Shown: positions 48,901 through 60,294, counted from the first letter of the stretch. The stretch: 64,000 bases of DNA from Orbilia blumenaviensis (GCA_036872755.1 JAVHNS010000012.1:992001-1056000), one strand, 5' to 3'. The notes: generated by a model not told the origin, from the sequence alone. Numbers and translations: made by a program.

Positions 48901-50353
48901 GTCGTTCAGATTCCAAACCATGCATAACATTGCTGCAGTTTTCAAGCATCAAGGGAACCTCATGGCTGCCGAGGAATGGTATAATAGGGCACTCGAAGGC
49001 CTTATGGGCTGGCTAAAACCAGGGAACGGTGCGGCAAATTTTGATATTATGATTAAAATTGCTTCCAACTTTGGGGAACGACTAAACTACCATGCAGCCC
49101 TGGATTGGTATCAAAAGGCTCTCAACATACTAGGAAAGGGGCTTGATGAAACCCATCCACGCCAAGTTGCTATTGTCGAAAAGATGGCGGCCTGTTTAAA
49201 CTCGCTGGAGAAACACGGCGAGGCTCGTGCATTGTATGAGAAGGCCCTGACAGGCTACAAGAGTTTACACGAAGAAGGCCACCGAGATAGCAAATATTTC
49301 TTGTTAGTTGACCAGCTGGCTTTATGTCATTGGTGCCTCAAGGAATACAGCAAGGCACTCGGATTATTCCTGGAGGTGCTTAAATACAGAGAGACTTCGG
49401 CAGGCGAAGATAACCTTTTGACGCTCATCACAATCGATTATGTGGCGAAGTGTCATTTCCAACTCGGGAATTATGACGATGCGCTTCAATTGTGCCGGCG
49501 ACTATTTAACGGTCGAAACAAGTTGTTTGGGCCGGGTCACTACCAAACCGTCGAGGCAATGGACAATATTGCTACCGTCCTCGTCAGGAAGGGAGAGCTT
49601 GCGGAAGCTAGACAGTGGTTAGATCAGGTGCGGAATGGGATCATGAACTTATTTGGTGCAAACTCTCCACAGGCATTCTATGTTACCAAACAAATAGAGG
49701 CCATTCTTGCAAGTCCAGCAAGTGGACCTTCCTTCCAGAATCGCTCTCTCTCAGAGCTACCAGGCCGGCCTGCGGGTATGCCTGTATCAGGGAATGTTCC
49801 AGGTTTCCAATCTCCGGCGCCGACTGGCTACCCGAACGATTCTGGCTCCTCAACCCCCCAAACCCACGCAAAGGGATCAAATCAACCAGCTACCCCTCCG
49901 TGCAGTCCTCCACCACCCTATTACCCAAACGCGACGCCCGGCCAGTACCCTGGGTATAGTGCTCAGAACCAAACGAGTCCACAAAACTACGGTAGTCCTG
50001 GCGAGGGATCGGGCCAACCAAAGTATCCTAACAATCAGCAAACCGCATCGTATAACCAAACAGCCGGACTGTATCAGCAACAGGCTGCAGGATACAATCA
50101 ACAGAATGCTCTGTACAGCCAACAAGCTGTACAATACAACCAACAAAATGGGCAGTACAATCCGCAAGCTGCGGCATACAACCAGCAAAATGGGCAGTAC
50201 AATCCGCAGGCCGCAGCATACATCCAAAATCTTGCAGCTTACGGTAGACAAATAAATCCATATAATCAACAAGCCGGATTTTACAATCAACAGGCTATGG
50301 CATATAATCAGCAAGCCGGACCATACAATCAAGCTAGATTCTATAACCAATGA
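45942..50353 (+). CDS. PNP_UDP/NB-ARC/TPR NLR with prion-like C-terminal tail
   Basis: Four exons, 45942-46863, 46942-47694, 47756-48157 and 48210-50353, give 1406 residues. Residues 1-307 form a purine/uridine phosphorylase-type domain (GVGGGAPSK, DVRLGDIVIS, CFEMEAAGLMNDF, RGICDYSDGHKN), a common fungal NLR sensor or effector. NB-ARC follows: P-loop GAGGMGKT (379-386), YWVDATSERT, Walker B WLLIIDNADD (486-), GSVLITSRR and GFMPLAI (574-580). About ten TPR-like helical pairs span 740-1185. A Pro-rich stretch (1197-1299) leads to 107 residues of Tyr-Asn-Gln-Gln-x-x-x heptads with almost no charge. Introns have clear CTAAC branch sites. NLRs of this build mediate allorecognition or immunity; ligand and output here are unknown. 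Confidence 0.92.
50030..50353 (+). repeat. 21-bp coding repeat for YNQQ heptads (prion-like tail)
   Basis: About fifteen Tyr-started heptads (YNQQNGQ, YNPQAAA, YNQQAGF and variants) are encoded in tandem. A 14-residue higher-order unit (YNQQNGQ plus YNPQAAA) occurs twice back to back. The composition is rich in Asn, Gln, Tyr, Ala and Gly with almost no charge, like yeast prion domains. The heptad frame continues past the TGA stop (see findings). Confidence 0.92.
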
Positions 50354-51914
50354 CCTCAATCATATAACCAATAAGCAGGTTTAGGTGGGGCTATAAAGCT
50401 GCAAGCTGGAGCAGGTTTGTTGTAATTTGAGAATGCACAACACATGCACAGTTGCGGTTCGTTCGGCGCCCGCCGAGGGGCACAGCGTTTAGCTGACCCT
50501 AAGACTTCAATATAGCCTGGGCCGAGTTTACCAAAGATGCCAATAGCGATTTTGCGGTTTTCATTCAGTGTCCAGATAATGGGACCGTTGAGTCTGAAGA
50601 ATTGCCGTGAGGTTTTGGGCCTTATTCTACAAATATGGAAGATAGTCCAAGTTTAGTACAGTATACCAAGGTGGTTGTTAATTCATAAAATACATGCACT
50701 TTTTCGTATTAATATTGTCCATAGCAATATCAACCCTTTAACTATGTTTATACGCAATTTTAATCTAATTTACATCCAAATATTAGGGTTCCAGTACTTG
50801 CTGTTTATTTTTAATGTAAAGGAAGCGGCCATAGCAATGAGAGAGAAAGCATGCACGGTTGAAACTTGAATACGTTAAATCTACCTGGCATCTCCATATT
50901 TCAAAGGTAGTCTCCCATTTTCTGGAATTTTAACGTCAAGTCTCTAAATGTGAAAAGCAAAACCCTGATAACTCGGCTTACTATTAGCATTATATGTTGA
51001 GTTGTAGTGAACAAACGTTTAAACTGTGGGGCCAGTAGTTACATCGATAGTCGGAGATATTGTTTTCTTTGGGCTGATTCTTCGAGTAAGGGAATGAAAG
51101 GGAAAATGAAGGAATATCAAAACGCACACAAGAATATGTAGATTTAAATAATACAAATGGGTTTCAGTAATATAGAGGGGTAACGATAAGCCGAAGAAGA
51201 TGAAAGAGGGACTTCGAAAGAGTAAATAAAGAGTCGGTATCCGTGTAAATGCAAAAAGTTATTCGAAGAAGATTATACTTCTTTCTGGCAGTTTTCTCAC
51301 TCTCTTCGATCGCCACAATTCCTATCAATTGTGGCAACTCGACCGGATGTCTAGAAACCACACCACAACATATAAAGAATCACATAAGAAAAAAAATTTT
51401 CAATTTCTTTTCTATGAAATAATTAATAGTGGAAAATCTTAATACCATTTAGAACCATGCCCTCAATCTCGGTATAAAAATAGATTACTGTTGCAATAAA
51501 TATATCCATACGAAATTATTATCTTGGTTTGAGTATTCTTGAAAGCGATTGTAGTGCGAGCAACTCAGAATAAGCTTTTCCTGTGCGTACAATGTGGATT
51601 TCGGATTTTTCTTTTTTAATTTTTTTTTTTCGACGTCCTCAAGTTTTTTGCTGTATATTTGCCGATAAGTTTAACAATAACCCAATTGTACATCGAGGTA
51701 CCGCTGTGCTGAGCCACAGAGATTTTCAATACCATTTCCGGCCCCCAGATTTAAGAGTCAAAATACTAACCTCAAGCAAAGACTAGAAAAAATTATATCG
51801 TGACAAAAAAGAAAGACGAAAGAACCGATAGACAAAGAGGACCTAACGGATAATCGTAATAAAAACCAACAGAACATTAATCGCTTTAAGGGAGCCTTGA
51901 TTACAGTCTCCTTC
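50354..51914. other. Intergenic between convergent genes
   Basis: The first 40 bases still read as decayed heptads after the stop. The remainder is AT-rich (T- and A-runs near 51390 and 51610) without a supported gene. Confidence 0.6.
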
Positions 51915-52895
51915 TTAACCAAAGATAAACCCATATAGGCCGGCAGCGATCGCGAACAACTTGAGCCAAATAACATTGCATACATAGATTCCACCAACCA
52001 CCGCGACCAATGCCACGCAGATTGAGCACCAATTCCAACGCGATCCATAAATTTCGTATGGAATAATAACCGAGTAAGTGAGCGAGTGTCTTGGTCGGTA
52101 CCTCTCCGGTCGGAAGAGGGAGAGTTCTCCATTGGGGTCGCGGAAAACCTTTCCATCACTAGAGTAATTGATGTTTCCAAAAACCAAGATAATTGAAGGT
52201 GGTAGAACAGCAGGGGCACGGAGGTTGTATTTGTAATGGATGAACGATTTGTAGAAGGCCGCATCCATAAAGTTCTGTTTGATAGCCATGATGGTTGCAA
52301 GGATGGCATAGCTATCCCAAAGTTCTTCTTTGGGGGAGTTTGCTTTGTTGCCTGCTTGATCTTTAGCTTTGGCGAGTTTGAGAGCTGTATGGCATGCGGT
52401 TTCGGCTTCGTCGAGCCTTTGAAGGTGCAATAATGAGATGGATTTCATATGATGGGCGTTTATCCGCTGCGAAGGAGGCATTTTGGCAACCTTGGCTTTC
52501 TCTAACTCCGCAAGGGCGGAAGTCCAATTTCCAGAGTTGTAGTAGAAAGCGGCAAGCTGTTGTCGGTATTTGTATTCATCTGGGAACTGGTTTCTTTGGA
52601 TTTTCTTGGATATTTCAATAACTTGAAGTAGTAATTCGATGCCTGTATTCCAATCACCAATCGCTTCAACAGAAGGAAGGGAACTTTTACACCACGTCAG
52701 TCGGAGAGGGAGATCTTCATCCGGGATGCGGAGTTGCGGGCGTCGATTTGGAGCACCTTGGACGGGGTGGGCACCGATGCCAGGAATTTGGCCATAGCGC
52801 CTATACCAGGCGAATGGGGAGTGTTCATCGTACGGAGGCGGCTGAGTGTCTTCTGCGGGGTTATTGTTTTGCTCATTGTTATTCGCATTTGACAT
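51915..52895 (-). CDS. TPR-like protein with C-terminal membrane hairpin
   Basis: A single-exon frame of 326 residues. The N terminus is Asn-rich and polar (SNANNNEQNNNPAED) and then Pro-rich with a PPPYDE motif resembling a PY/WW ligand. Residues 75-205 form TPR-like helical pairs (AAFYYNSGNWTSALAELEKA, ISLLHLQRLDEAETACHTAL). The last 40 residues hold one or two transmembrane segments (WCSICVALVAVVGGIYV and LKLFAIAAGLYGFIFG). This suggests a tail-anchored adaptor with TPRs in the cytosol. It converges on the NLR with a 1.6-kb gap. I do not recognise a named family, and the function is unknown. Confidence 0.7.
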   Translation of the reverse strand: MSNANNNEQNNNPAEDTQPPPYDEHSPFAWYRRYGQIPGIGAHPVQGAPNRRPQLRIPDEDLPLRLTWCKSSLPSVEAIGDWNTGIELLLQVIEISKKIQRNQFPDEYKYRQQLAAFYYNSGNWTSALAELEKAKVAKMPPSQRINAHHMKSISLLHLQRLDEAETACHTALKLAKAKDQAGNKANSPKEELWDSYAILATIMAIKQNFMDAAFYKSFIHYKYNLRAPAVLPPSIILVFGNINYSSDGKVFRDPNGELSLFRPERYRPRHSLTYSVIIPYEIYGSRWNWCSICVALVAVVGGIYVCNVIWLKLFAIAAGLYGFIFG

Positions 52896-54369
52896 CCCGG
52901 TGACCCGTCCCCCCGAAGCTTACTGAACTCTTTGATATGGCGTTATAGTGGTTGTGGTATTCTGGAGTTGAGATATTGGATGGGCAGAGAGAGGTTTCGG
53001 GAGTGCTCTGGGGGCACCGGAGGAAATACTTGTACCAAGATGAAGGCCCTAGAAATCGAATTCTCTACAAAGATGACTACGAGGTATGAGTAAGGCAAAT
53101 GGTACACATGAGTTAGGCAAATAGTACACATGAGTTAGGTAAACAGTACATATGGTCAAGGCCAACGCGACAATCATGATAGGCTGCCGTACATTTTTGG
53201 GTAGCCCTCCAATCTGTTCAAACTTGGTGCCGCCAACGATAGCAACACTTAGATCCAGACCAATTTCAGATCCAGACTAAATTAATATAGCCGTAGGTGA
53301 ATACCCAAATATCCCAGGCAAGCGCAACTTAGAGACCACGACCTGCCAACAAGATCAGTTACCACGGTACGAGGTAATGATTCTTATTCATCATGGTAAA
53401 AAAACGTTTGACGGTACAATCCTTAAGGCCAAGCGCGACCTTCTGCTCGAAATTCAAACGAAGGAAGAACAAAACATTTCACTTGTTGCAATAAAGTACT
53501 GGGAAACACCATGGAGCCAGATGCGGAAGCCAACTTCCACGGAAACAACTGACTTTTTCGATATTGTACCGGATCGCTACCACACAAAACTGTTCATACC
53601 CCTAATTGCGGCCACAGAGACGCTGTTTATTACAGCTAGGCGGCCGGCCCCCTGATCAAGCGTTCGATAGCTATGCCTTCCGTCGGTACTGTGTGATGCG
53701 AGTACGGTTGAATGAGTTTTCTTCGACTGAGAGGGACGTCTCAACAGTCAAATCTGGTTCCCAAAACGATCCTGTCTTTACAGAATATGCCATACTTACT
53801 ATGCTACGAGATGAACCAAATATATTCGCCCAGGCAGAGTATCTAGACTTTCTAACCGGAAAGAAATCATCTCTCGGAAACATTAACCAACATGGATTTG
53901 TCAACAAGCTAGAAAGAGAAAGACACGTAAAGCTCTTAAATTTGAGAACGAACTTAGATTTTTAAAAGAAAAAATGGGCCGCAACTTTACCTCGTCGAAA
54001 CAAGCTGAACAACGGGATTTTCTTATCTACCACTAAGCCATTTCGTTTGGACAGAACTGGGATTTTAGTTGCCGACCTTGGTTTGTACCTCAACATGGGA
54101 CAAAAGATTGCAATTGCTCAACATTAAAACTTTAAGAAATAGAAAGAATAAATCCGCCTGTGCTTTACACCTTCGATTTCATCTCCGACCATCTTTCGTT
54201 AGGTTTCCGACTCCGACCATCATCATCTCCCCACCCCCAACGTCCTTCCGTTACCCTAAGAAGTTAAGTAGTCCCTCATATCGTTCTATCAGGTACTCTC
54301 TAAATTCTGACAGTTCCTATAGCCCTCCAGACTTGTCTCGTTGCGCAGCACCAGCTCCGAACCTTCAAG
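52896..54369. other. Gene-poor interval, possible decayed gene
   Basis: Two successive plus frames (53377-53655 and 53606-53965) look protein-like (TDFFDIVPDRYHTKLFIPL; YAILTMLRDEPNIFAQAEYLDFL). They lie in different frames and no credible intron joins them. This may be a degraded gene or chance. A 22-bp triple repeat lies at 53086-53151. Confidence 0.45.
53086..53151 (+). repeat. 22-bp tandem repeat, 3 copies
   Basis: Three adjacent copies of ATGAGTTAGGCAAATAGTACAC with few changes, about 200 bases upstream of the TPR/membrane gene start. There are no spacers. Confidence 0.92.
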
Positions 54370-54904
54370 ATGTTTTCTCGACTCACAGCTTGTCTTCGCA
54401 TCATCCAATCCCCCAGAATTCATAGCTGCAATACACGCCGAATAGTATGTCTTAGCTCATTAAAGGATCTTTCCCAGTCTAATACGCAGAATTCATAGTA
54501 CTATGTTAAGCCAAAAGGCTGTCCGCGTTATTTATACTGGAACTGATCTCCACTATATATGCCTGACACACTAAGGGTGTCGACCAGGCGAATGGTTTTT
54601 CAGATGTTCTTGCTGAGTGGCGCATGATGAAGTGGTTCATGGGTGGCCTCGGTACTTTAGTGAGTTTATCACTTTCAGATATATAACTGTTTCTTACTTA
54701 TACTTCTAGATAATCGGTAAAACTGTGTTTGATTTTATCCTGATGATGAAGGTTGCGGTCTTCGAAGCGTATTTCGATAAGATGCGACGCAATATTGCTC
54801 TCATCAAAGGCAAGGTGTTGGGGGTTCCGATTTCTGTGGAGGTTTTAGGGGTTCTGCTTCTTGCAGAGGCTCCGGTGTTTAAAGAAAAGGAAACTAAGAA
54901 ATAA
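54370..54904 (+). CDS. Candidate small mitochondrial membrane protein
   Basis: A three-exon model, 54370-54444, 54576-54659 and 54710-54904, joins in phase 0 to 117 residues. Donors are GTATGT and GTGAGT; acceptors are CACTAAG and TTCTAG. The N terminus (MFSRLTACLRIIQSPRIHS) resembles a mitochondrial targeting sequence. A hydrophobic stretch (FMGGLGTLIIGKTVFDFILMM) follows. The C-terminal half (VFEAYFDKMRRNI then VEVLGVLLLAE) faintly recalls ATP synthase subunit g, but I would not assign it. Each exon is too short to stand out alone. The first intron is the weak point of the model. Confidence 0.42.
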
Positions 54905-56012
54905 ATGTCGAGGCTAGCCTGATGACGCAACAGTAGCGTGTATCCCGTCGTATGGCATGAGGGTAATGTTATAGGTTCATCTCCTCTTTAAAGCATAATT
55001 AAAGGCATATAATATTCCAGTCTTTGTCAGATCTTTTTTGATATATATTTAGACTTTAGGTGTTCTGGAGATGGGGCTTTATTTATGGCATTTATAGGAC
55101 TTAATAATAAAGGTTTTTCTAACTTGATTTTCTCATTTTCCTCTTATTCCAAGGATTCTCTATACTAATTGCGACCTCTCGCTTTGGCGTATATCAGAGG
55201 TTTCGGGTGCAAACTTGTTCGCTTTGTGGAAGCTGGTTTACGAGACCAGTGCAAACCTTGCTAGCTATTTTCGACGTTGAGATACCCGTCATAAGAAGTA
55301 TGGCTTGTCCAGGCGTGAGTACATCTGTTCAAAAAGCTTATACAACCGGGGGAATGCCTTAAACTTTAAAAGCGGCTGCGCCAACCGTCATGGTCCTGGA
55401 TGGATGGTATGAAGAGTGATATTCGTAATATCTGGCAAAGCCCCGCGACCATAACTGTTGCACACACGCGATATATGGATAGCTAGCACGAGCACAGTCA
55501 CTCCATACTACATACACTCAGTACAGTTATTCCGTTGTCATAAATCGTACAAGCTACAATAAAAAAAAGTATTTTGAACACAAAATACTTTGATTTGTCC
55601 GGACTCATATAAGTCACGTAAGATTGGGAGTTTGACGAAGTAATTGAGTCCCTCTAATCTGCTTTGTCAGAGAAGGTTATTATAATATGCATGATTATTT
55701 GGGTACATACAAGTTAGGCGTATAAGAGAATTCTAGACCAATTGAGTTATAATTTCCTGATAGGGCTACAATGGGCAACGAGACCAGCCACATTGCTAGC
55801 AATTAAAAAATATTTTATGTATAAAATCCCTTCCATACCGAAACCAGCAGTGGCGCAAGAAAATAATGCCTCTAAATATCTCAAGCATGTAAATGAAATG
55901 ATAGTATCAGTACAGCCTCGAATATAGGCGGACATGAATTAATATTGAGTGTTACACCGAGAACGCCATCGACATGCGTATCTCGTAAACGCTACAAGTA
56001 GCCGCAAAAACC
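54905..56012. other. Intergenic with dispersed repeat
   Basis: No gene seen. It contains copy B of the 95-bp dispersed repeat (55603-55699) and an inverted AGCTGGTTTACGAGACCAGT motif at 55231-55250. Confidence 0.6.
55603..55699 (+). repeat. Dispersed repeat, copy B
   Basis: Partner of 43755-43851. The core is 55643-55695. Confidence 0.8.
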
Positions 56013-57091
56013 ATGCGAATCCCAGCTCCCTCGTACGGCGCATGGCTCCTAATTTGGGCGAATTTCCTAGCGTTATCGCACCTGTAAGTATACGTATAGA
56101 GTTCACTCCTTGAATCTCAGCCCATCTATGGAAAATCTCGGGCAACTATGGAGGAAATTATGATATATGCTAATTCTTTCACAGAACGCTTGCAGAGGCC
56201 CTAGAACTTCCCCATGAAGTTTTCCAAAATTTTATCGAACCGAGTCTGAAACTACCCTCGAAGAAAACAAAGCTAAAGCAAGGCTATGCTTCTCCGGTCG
56301 GTACTGATCTCGCTCTCCTGCGGAAAATAACTTTTGATCTCAAAAATTTCATGAGAGAGACACCTTTACGAAGGGGCCCTATTCCGAGTGAACCCGAAAC
56401 ACTCGGCTCCGAACCGATCTTTGAAATGATATCCGAAACAGCGGAAGTGATCAATGACCTGCTCCAAACAGTAGTAGATTTTGAAGATGTCGTAACACCA
56501 GAAGACTACGAAGAAGATCCTGATCTGGATGTGAAACATGCGAAGGCACTGACAGCTCTTCGGAGCGCCAAGGATATTACACCCAAGATATCAACCTTCA
56601 CAATAGACACACCACTCGACTTTTGGAAACTGACACCCATACCGCCGGGTAGTCCGGATCTAGTAGTCTGGAAAGCCCTAGAAAACCTCATAATCCCATT
56701 GAATATCGACATAGAAGACCCCGTCATGCTCCTAATGATATGGCTAGGCTATACTTTCGAACCAAATGCATCAGGCACCTCAGGAACATGGTTAATTAAC
56801 CCCGAAAAAGTCGACCACCGCATCCGAATACTCGAGTCAATTGCAACTGGAATAGACAAAGCGATATCAGCATGGTCTAGCTATTGGAAAGATTTTGGGG
56901 ACGCGATTACGAATACGGCGATAGAGCTGCATATTCCAAACGAGATTAAAAGCCAGATGATCTACGTTATAGGAGGGAAGTTACATGCTAGAGTAAAGAT
57001 ATATCATAATATGGTTAGGAAGTTGAAAGGCTACTTGGGAGATCTTGGTGAGGATATTGCAGAACTGGTGGAAGATATTCCCGAGGGATAA
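56013..57091 (+). CDS. Secreted hypothetical protein
   Basis: Exons 56013-56083 and 56185-57091 join through a 101-base intron (GTAAGT donor, TGCTAATTC branch, TTTCACAG acceptor) to 325 residues. The start at 56013 gives a hydrophobic leader (GAWLLIWANFLALSHLTLAEA) like a signal peptide; an internal ATG at 56351 would lose it. The mature part is helical and acidic, without cysteine motifs, transmembrane segments or a known domain. It contains LPHEVFQNFIEPSL, DFWKLTPIPPGSPDLVVWKALENL and a C-terminal amphipathic helix. A secreted effector-like or wall-associated role is possible but unproven. Confidence 0.72.
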
Positions 57092-60000
57092 TGCCTGAAG
57101 TTTGTGGCTCGGTCTGGTCTCGTTGGTACCGGACAACACGTTGACTAGCTCAGTCTAGGAATAGCCTTGCACTTGTAGAATGTGTAACTAAATTTGGCCT
57201 AACGTGAAATTTTAGCTCTTTAGTAACTCTTTGGATTAGTCTTGGTCCTAGGCTTTCTCTAGACCATGGATGGTGACAATTTTAGCTCAATAAGATACCA
57301 GGTTATGTAAAGCTCGGATCCAAAACTCCTTCCGTCCTCCGTCCTCCGTCCTCTGAATTGGGAACGCCTTCGTAATCACCACCACCAACATTCGGCCATC
57401 CCATATGATATTTCGTCATCATGCGCGCTCTAAATTCACCCGATCAGGCCCTATCGGGAAATTGTAGTTGTCAAAAATGTGTTGGTAACCCAATTCAGTA
57501 GACCTTTAGATCCGCGACAGTCGACGGCCGAAAGAGGTCCAGTCACGTGGCCCGATTGGGCATATCTTCTTATAGAGGGTGTGTGAGGCTTACTAATATG
57601 CTCAGCCTTGGAGTGGCTAAATCCGTGCTAATATGTGGCTAGGTCCCAGTCCTTTTTGCTCTAGTTCGTGAGCGCTAGAACTACACTGGTATCGCTAATA
57701 AAACGTTCTTGTTGAGCTAATCCGGCGCGGGCTGGCGTGTGGGCTTGACTTGATCTCATATCACTATTTTGCCCTATCGATGATATCTACTGATAAATTA
57801 TGCAGAAGATTCAGGTAAGAGAAAAACTGCAGCTATAGGAATAGGATCAGATATCATCCCTAGTATAAAAGTAATCAAAGACGTAACTCTCCGGTATCGT
57901 AAGGACTAACCTCCATACTAGATCGAGATTATAGCTCCTAGTGAGTCATCAAATACTTCGTGGATATGACAAAAAGTGTACAGAAATATACGGTGGTGAA
58001 TATCTCCGCCATGCCGTCGGCAGTACGACCGGCTATAACGCAAACCAGAACCCGTTTGAATCGAATCAGAGATCTCACCCGCAAATAGAATGCATTAATG
58101 TAAGTATGAGGAATATTCGAATTAGCAGCAGTCAGTTGCGTGCAAAGCCCCCCAAAATATAAGGACCAGGAATTATTGTTTTAAAACCCACCGTCTGAGA
58201 GCAATACCCGCGAGTACTGTCATCTCAAACAGGGGAGGAAAGGAAAAGAAAATGCAAGCCAGCGTATACGCCCTGCAGCTGCTACCCTTGCATGCATACA
58301 TTCCATTCGGACGACTTGTCTTGACACTCCTGCGACAACGTTGTAAGTGACCACCTGCAACATGTAGCCTGCACAGCTTCGCTTGCAGGTGCACGCATGC
58401 AGTGGCTTAAAACGTGTCCGACCGGAGCCTCATGGTTCGCTTCTTTCATTGTCATTGTCGGCAAAGTTCGGGTAGATACCGATTCGAATGATATCGGTGT
58501 TTGAGGCAAGAAAAGTGCCGGCTTTAAACTGAACGAGATCAACATATTGCTGGAATACCAGTTGTCTACCGTCACTGCTAGGGCCTGGATGTTGCGTTTT
58601 TGTACCCGGATATATCCGCGAAAGTCCTACGAACAATGCCAGATCAGATGAATTAATGAAGCCCGCAACCTGAATAGTGGCAATTGTCCGGCAGGGACCA
58701 AATGCATGCAAGAAAACTTTGGCTTCAAAAGGAAAAGCTTCCTACTTTTCGTATTCTGTGCCACGAAGCAACTTCTCGTTTAATCTAAAACGGGGTAGCT
58801 CAAATCTGGAACCCAGCTATATGGATGAGCCGCGTCGACTTTTGAACTATTGCACGAAATGCCGGATTTCCGGCTAGGGCAAATCAACTGTATGAAAAAT
58901 TGACACGAGTTTCGAAGAAATCGCCGTGCCGCTATCGCGCATATTTTGTCGTTCGCACAAGGTTGACCCTCGTGGAAGCTGCATAGGTATGGGCTTTCTG
59001 TTCGTATCAAACATGAGAAATATTTTTGTGGTGCTTATTACAGAGTGTTATGACTAGGGTGAGCTAAATTCTTCAGTAAAATGTTAGGTCTGGCACAACC
59101 GAGTCCGCGAACCGTACACGCGGCTTATGTTCGACTATCCCGCTATATCAGTCCGAAGTATTGACACCTCGTCCAGGGAGCTCCTAAGTACCTAGTTAGA
59201 ATTTGGACTGAGGGCACCAGATCCGAATACTTCATTAAATTGATCAGTGAAGTTGCCACTTATGTGGTGTATACTTGCTACACAATTAACGCCGATGGGC
59301 AAGTAAATAGAAGTTGCAACACTCAAATTATTTTAGTCTAGGTATAGCGGTAATAGATTTCAGGACCGACACCAAAAGCTTCCAGTAGTATCGTTCGGCT
59401 GGTGGGTCACAGCCGCTACTCTAACCCATTATCGTTTGATCGCTGATGCGATCAGAAAATCCAAATCCGATACTGAGCTCACGCTCCGCTCCACTTACGC
59501 GCATCCAAAACGATTACCCCCCATCTTAACGTGATATCTTCTTGCATCTCCAAATCCAGTTAATAAGGCATAACGATAGCGCTAACCGGGGGCCGTGAAC
59601 ACCGCCGAATGGTCACCCTGTTTCACACAGCAGGGGTGCACTGCGTTAGTACCAAAGAATTTCCCAAACAAACGAGCTGTGCCGCGATAATGCGTCTGCC
59701 AGGCTAAATTCGCGGTCAGATAATCAGTGGGCAACGAGGTTATAGTGTTGTATTTTATTCAAGTGGAGAACATGAGACCCTGGTTTTGAAAATACGTGTA
59801 GTCATATTTTCTATCCCTCATTCATAGCTATGCATAGGTGGGATAGCGAATAATGGATTGAGCCAATGTGCTCGTTCGGAGGTGAGGTTGTGGCGGAGGC
59901 TCGTATTTTGATACGTAGAGGGAGAAACAGGCATACGGGGTGCAGGATCCCGTCTGGTTATCCTCGGGGAGAGAATGCTTTTCGTCCGACATTAACGTGT

Positions 60001-60294
60001 CGAGGGTCCCACATTGCATACTTTGTACGTACATGTACTTGATCTCCAGGATAACCAACGGATGACCATGAGCGCACACAAAGTAGAGCTGGTCAACGGA
60101 GTAGAAGGAAATAGGCTCGAACTCAACCGCCTCTTGGTTATAAAAGGGCAGCTGTCCCTTCAGGACTTCGATTCTAATTATTTCATCCAGACAGCAATTC
60201 CTCAATATTCAACCATACTTCAACCGTAACAGCCTATCTGTTGTATACCTATCTTATATATATCTTCAATAATCTATAATCCTCAATCTTCAAA
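57092..60294. other. 3.2-kb gene-poor interval
   Basis: No supported gene. There is a short GTCCTCC tandem tract near 57335-57352. A 125-codon minus frame (59828-60205) lies opposite the leader of the next gene and has no domain. Confidence 0.55.
60255..60263 (+). promoter_or_regulatory. TATA-like box before 60295 gene
   Basis: TATATATAT lies 32-40 bases upstream of the ATG. The close spacing makes it weak evidence. Confidence 0.25.

Noticed and set aside
50030..50353. Opposite-strand open frames across the YNQQ repeat
   Set aside because: By-product of low-complexity codons; the plus frame continues the TPR receptor.
59828..60205. 125-codon minus-strand open frame
   Set aside because: Lies opposite the promoter and leader of the 60295 gene, with no recognisable domain.
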